Assembly (NCBI RefSeq): GCF_036181745.1 | Contig: NZ_CP108080.1 | Location: 3,596,001 to 3,660,000, forward strand | Direction: 5' to 3' | DNA: 64,000 bases | Origin: Streptomyces sp. NBC_00259 | GTDB taxonomy: Bacteria; Actinomycetota; Actinomycetes; Streptomycetales; Streptomycetaceae | Part shown: positions 60,967-64,000 of the stretch, piece by piece | Position numbering within the stretch: position 1 is the first letter of the stretch | Layout of the letters: each line of letters opens with the position of its first letter | The notes under the pieces: generated by a model | Databases searched by the model: none | What the model was told of the DNA's origin: nothing | What the model saw: only the letters and a program-made list of their open reading frames with translations | Position numbers and translations under genes: made by a program

Positions 60967-63189
60967 ATGAGCCAGCAGCCCGCCGAGGTACCGGTCCAGC
61001 ACGTCCAGCCGTCCGTAGGCTCCATCGCCGCGCACCGGCCCCACACGGTGTCCGCCGCGGTGTCCGACCTGGAGCCCGACATCGACGCCGACCTCGATGC
61101 GTACGAGGACGAGACGGAGGGGGCCGAGCTGCCCCAGGGCCGGTTCCTCGACCGTGAGCGCAGCTGGCTCGCCTTCAACGAGCGGGTGCTGGAGCTCGCC
61201 GAGGACCCCGCGACACCTCTGCTCGAACGGGCGAACTTCCTCGCGATCTTCGCCTCGAACCTGGACGAGTTCTTCATGGTCCGGGTGGCCGGACTGAAGC
61301 GCCGTATCGCGACCGGTGTCGCCACCCGGTCCGCCTCCGGACTGCAGCCTCGCGAGGTCCTGGAACTGATCTGGAACCGCTCGCGGGAACTCATGGCCCG
61401 GCACGCCGCCTGCTACCAGCAGGACGTCGCCCCGGCACTCGCCGACGAGGGCATCCACCTCATCCGCTGGCCCGAGCTCACGGAGAAGGAGCAGGCCCGC
61501 CTGTTCACCCTCTTCCGCCAGCAGATCTTCCCGGTCCTCACCCCGCTCGCCGTCGACCCGGCCCACCCCTTCCCGTACATCTCGGGCCTCTCGCTGAACC
61601 TCGCCGTGGTCGTCCGCAACCCGGTCAGCGGCCACCGCCACTTCGCCCGCGTCAAGGTCCCGCCGCTGCTCTCCCGCTTCCTGGAGGCCTCCCCGCAGCG
61701 TTACGTCCCGCTGGAGGACGTCATCGCGGCGCATCTGGAGGAGCTCTTCCCCGGCATGGAGGTGCTCGCGCACCACATGTTCCGGGTGACGAGGAACGAG
61801 GACCTCGAGGTCGAGGAGGACGACGCCGAGAACCTGCTCCAGGCCCTGGAGAAGGAGCTGCTGCGCCGCCGCTTCGGCCCGCCGGTGCGCCTGGAGGTCG
61901 AGGAGTCCATCGACCCGTACATCCTGGACCTGCTCGTCCGGGAGCTGAAGATCTCCGAGTCCGAGGTCTATCCGCTGCCCGGGCCGCTGGACCTGACCGG
62001 ACTGTTCGGGATCGTCTCGCAGGACCGGCCCGAGCTGAAGTACCCGAAGTTCGTCGCCGGCACCCACCGCGACCTCGCCGAGGTCGAGTCGGCGTCCGCA
62101 CCCGACATCTTCGCGGCGCTGCGCGAGCGGGACGTCCTGCTGCACCACCCGTACGACTCGTTCTCGACGTCCGTCCAGGCCTTCCTGGAGCAGGCCGCCG
62201 CCGACCCGGACGTCCTCGCGATCAAGCAGACGCTGTACCGGACCTCCGGCAAGTCCCCCATAGTCGACGCGCTGATCGACGCCGCCGAGTCCGGCAAGCA
62301 GGTCCTCGTCCTCGTCGAGATCAAGGCCCGTTTCGACGAGCAGGCCAACATCAAGTGGGCGCGCAAGCTGGAGGAGGCGGGCTGCCACGTCGTCTACGGA
62401 CTGGTCGGCCTGAAGACCCACTGCAAGCTGTCCCTCGTGGTCCGCCAGGAGGGCGAGACCCTGCGCCGCTACTCCCACGTCGGCACCGGCAACTACCACC
62501 CGAAGACCGCCCGGCTGTACGAGGACCTCGGTCTGCTCACCGCGGACCCGCAGGTCGGCGCCGACCTCTCCGACCTGTTCAACCGGCTGTCCGGCTACTC
62601 GCGCCGCGAGACGTACCGCCGCCTGCTGGTCGCCCCGAAGTCGCTGCGGGACGGTCTGATAGCCCGGATCAACAAGGAAGTCGCCCACCACCACGCGGGC
62701 CGCCCCGCGTACGTGCGCATCAAGGTCAACTCGATGGTCGACGAAGCGATCATCGACGCCCTGTACCGCGCGTCGCAGGCCGGTGTGCCCGTGGACATCT
62801 GGGTCCGGGGCATCTGCGCGATCCGCCCCGGCGTCACGGGCCTCTCCGAGAACATCCGCGTCCGCTCCATCCTCGGCCGCTTCCTGGAGCACTCCCGGGT
62901 CTTCGCCTTCGGCAACGGAGGCGAGCCCGAAGTCTGGCTCGGCAGCGCCGACATGATGCACCGTAACCTCGACCGACGTATCGAGGCGCTCGTCCGGGTC
63001 ACCGACCCGGCCCACCGCACGGCCCTGACCCGGCTGCTGGAAACCGGCATGTCCGACTCCACGTCGTCCTGGCACCTCGGCCCGGACGGGGAATGGACCC
63101 GGCACGCGACGGATCCGGACGGCCAGCCGCTGCGGCACGTACAGGAATCGCTCATTGACGCCCGGAGGCGCCGGCGTGCAAAGCCCTGA
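60967..63189 (+). CDS. ppk: Polyphosphate kinase
   Basis: Reversible ATP:polyphosphate phosphotransferase of 740 aa, typical length. After a polar leader come the N-terminal domain ([20 protein letters not shown]), the head domain ([20 protein letters not shown]), and two PLD-like C-terminal domains. The autophosphorylated His is His485 in [12 protein letters not shown]; the second conserved His lies in [20 protein letters not shown]. The start ATG 60967 opens [15 protein letters not shown]-start CHAD gene overlaps its last 14 bp. In Streptomyces ppk belongs to the phosphate regulon. Confidence 0.96.
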   Translation: MSQQPAEVPVQHVQPSVGSIAAHRPHTVSAAVSDLEPDIDADLDAYEDETEGAELPQGRFLDRERSWLAFNERVLELAEDPATPLLERANFLAIFASNLDEFFMVRVAGLKRRIATGVATRSASGLQPREVLELIWNRSRELMARHAACYQQDVAPALADEGIHLIRWPELTEKEQARLFTLFRQQIFPVLTPLAVDPAHPFPYISGLSLNLAVVVRNPVSGHRHFARVKVPPLLSRFLEASPQRYVPLEDVIAAHLEELFPGMEVLAHHMFRVTRNEDLEVEEDDAENLLQALEKELLRRRFGPPVRLEVEESIDPYILDLLVRELKISESEVYPLPGPLDLTGLFGIVSQDRPELKYPKFVAGTHRDLAEVESASAPDIFAALRERDVLLHHPYDSFSTSVQAFLEQAAADPDVLAIKQTLYRTSGKSPIVDALIDAAESGKQVLVLVEIKARFDEQANIKWARKLEEAGCHVVYGLVGLKTHCKLSLVVRQEGETLRRYSHVGTGNYHPKTARLYEDLGLLTADPQVGADLSDLFNRLSGYSRRETYRRLLVAPKSLRDGLIARINKEVAHHHAGRPAYVRIKVNSMVDEAIIDALYRASQAGVPVDIWVRGICAIRPGVTGLSENIRVRSILGRFLEHSRVFAFGNGGEPEVWLGSADMMHRNLDRRIEALVRVTDPAHRTALTRLLETGMSDSTSSWHLGPDGEWTRHATDPDGQPLRHVQESLIDARRRRRAKP

Positions 63190-64000
63190 CCTTCCCCTGG
63201 TGCCGCGGGGGGCCGGCGCCGACCAGGTCCTGGCCGGATATCTGCAGGCACGGGCCGGCGACTTCCTCCGCAGTCTGCGGCTGCACGGCGAGAGCGGTGC
63301 GGACACGGCGGGCGCGGAGGACGCGGCCCGTTCCCTGCGGCGGGCCGCCCGGCGCATCGGCGGCACCCTCCACACGTTCCGTCCCCTGCTGGACGTGGCC
63401 TGGGCGGACCAGCTCCGTACCGAACTCGCCTGGCTCTCCGGCATGCTCGCCGACGAGCACGCGTGCACGGCCCGGCTGGCCCGGCTGCTGGACGCGCTCG
63501 CCCGCCTCTCGGGTACGAAGCCGGTGCCCGCGGCGCGGGCCGCGGACGACGAGGCCGCTGCGGAGTCGTCTGTTCCGGCGGGCGGGGCCCTCGGTCCCCG
63601 GACGGCCGGACGCGGCGCCCTCACCGTCGGGGCGGCCCGGGCCGGAGCCCTGCTGGAGCGGCAGCTGACGCTCGGACGCACCCGGGCCCACTCCGCGGCG
63701 CTGCAGGCGCTCGGGTCCTCACGGTTCCACGCGGTCGCCGACGCCGTCGCGCTGCTGGCCTCCGAGGTGCCGCTCTCCGCGACCACCACCGCGACCACCG
63801 CCGCGCCCGGCACCGCGCTCCCGGCTCTGTTCGCGCACGCCGACGTCGCCGAGCGCAGGCTCCTGGAAGCGGTCACGACGCTGCCGCTGGCCCGCGCGGC
63901 ACACCCGTACAACGCGGAAGCCCTGGTCCACGGCCTGGCCACCGCCTCCGCCGGGGAGGCGCAGGACGCCCCCTGGCACCAGGTGCGCCACCGGCTGCGG
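63176..64000 (+). CDS. CHAD-domain protein, N-terminal part (cut by window end)
   Basis: Protein of at least 275 residues of the CHAD family, which binds polyphosphate granules. It has [40 protein letters not shown] and [20 protein letters not shown], with the conserved Arg and His of the helical bundle. GTG 63176 follows GGAGG and overlaps ppk by 14 bp, so they are coupled, fitting a shared polyphosphate role. The C terminus lies outside the window. Confidence 0.92.
   Translation, partial: MQSPDLPLVPRGAGADQVLAGYLQARAGDFLRSLRLHGESGADTAGAEDAARSLRRAARRIGGTLHTFRPLLDVAWADQLRTELAWLSGMLADEHACTARLARLLDALARLSGTKPVPAARAADDEAAAESSVPAGGALGPRTAGRGALTVGAARAGALLERQLTLGRTRAHSAALQALGSSRFHAVADAVALLASEVPLSATTTATTAAPGTALPALFAHADVAERRLLEAVTTLPLARAAHPYNAEALVHGLATASAGEAQDAPWHQVRHRLR

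Noticed and set aside
60817..63942. Very long minus-strand open frame opposite ppk and the CHAD gene
   Set aside because: It is a GC-bias shadow: Arg/Val/Asp/Gly-rich, no domain, no ribosome binding site, and fully antisense to the well-supported ppk gene.

Overview
The window is high-GC actinobacterial DNA with the gene content and gene order of a Streptomyces chromosome arm-proximal core region. It carries phoR/phoU, gpmA, the mycothiol genes mshA and mshD, the WhiG anti-sigma gene rsiG, the nickel regulator nur, the nitrogen regulator glnR, and polyphosphate kinase followed by a CHAD protein. Mycothiol synthesis, Tat-type signal peptides, leaderless genes with TANNNT -10 boxes, and many GTG starts fit this assignment. 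No rRNA, tRNA, CRISPR array, insertion sequence or prophage gene was found.

Layout. 1-9.4 kb holds the 3' part of the view on the phosphate regulon (phoR fragment, a PHO-box-like repeat, phoU), a Cys-rich peptide, gpmA, an MFS exporter, a Tat-exported beta-helix protein, and a tightly coupled mshA-ybjN pair. 9.5-14.2 kb holds cell-envelope and signalling genes: an NlpC/P60 endopeptidase, a receiver-PP2C phosphatase, a small membrane protein, an HbhA-like protein and an XRE regulator with a perfect 26-bp palindrome in front of it. 14.3-29.2 kb is more accessory: acetyltransferase, DinB, HAD, epoxide hydrolase, LysE, aldo/keto reductase, a flavin/F420-type reductase fused to hemerythrin behind a probable attenuator, MFS, a HelD-like helicase with a TetR gene, and a TetR/ABC drug-exporter cassette with two operator palindromes.

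29.2-33.7 kb is the most unusual locus: a STAND-type ATPase with a TPR-like tail, translationally coupled to two paralogous APH-fold kinases. 33.8-48.6 kb returns to conserved Streptomyces genes: an Eis-type acetyltransferase, asparaginase, rsiG, dtd, a YgfZ/GcvT-like protein, nur, a nitrobindin-like protein, three paralogous membrane-anchored proteins in an overlapping operon, DsrE, and a rhodanese/DUF1416 operon preceded by a leaderless Cys-containing leader peptide. After these come a DUF2993 protein, MoaD and an alpha/beta hydrolase. 48.8-64 kb holds glnR, a LacI regulator, an HtrA-like protease with an OmpR/kinase pair, a PI-PLC, a secreted 5'-nucleotidase, mshD, a GntR-ABC operon with a long operator hairpin, ppk and a CHAD gene cut by the window end.

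A pattern cuts across the window. At about nine genes the sequence around or just after the stop codon is repeated several times as a degenerate tandem array with 9-30 bp units, often carrying extra stop codons. This looks like a recurrent 3'-end slippage or duplication process.
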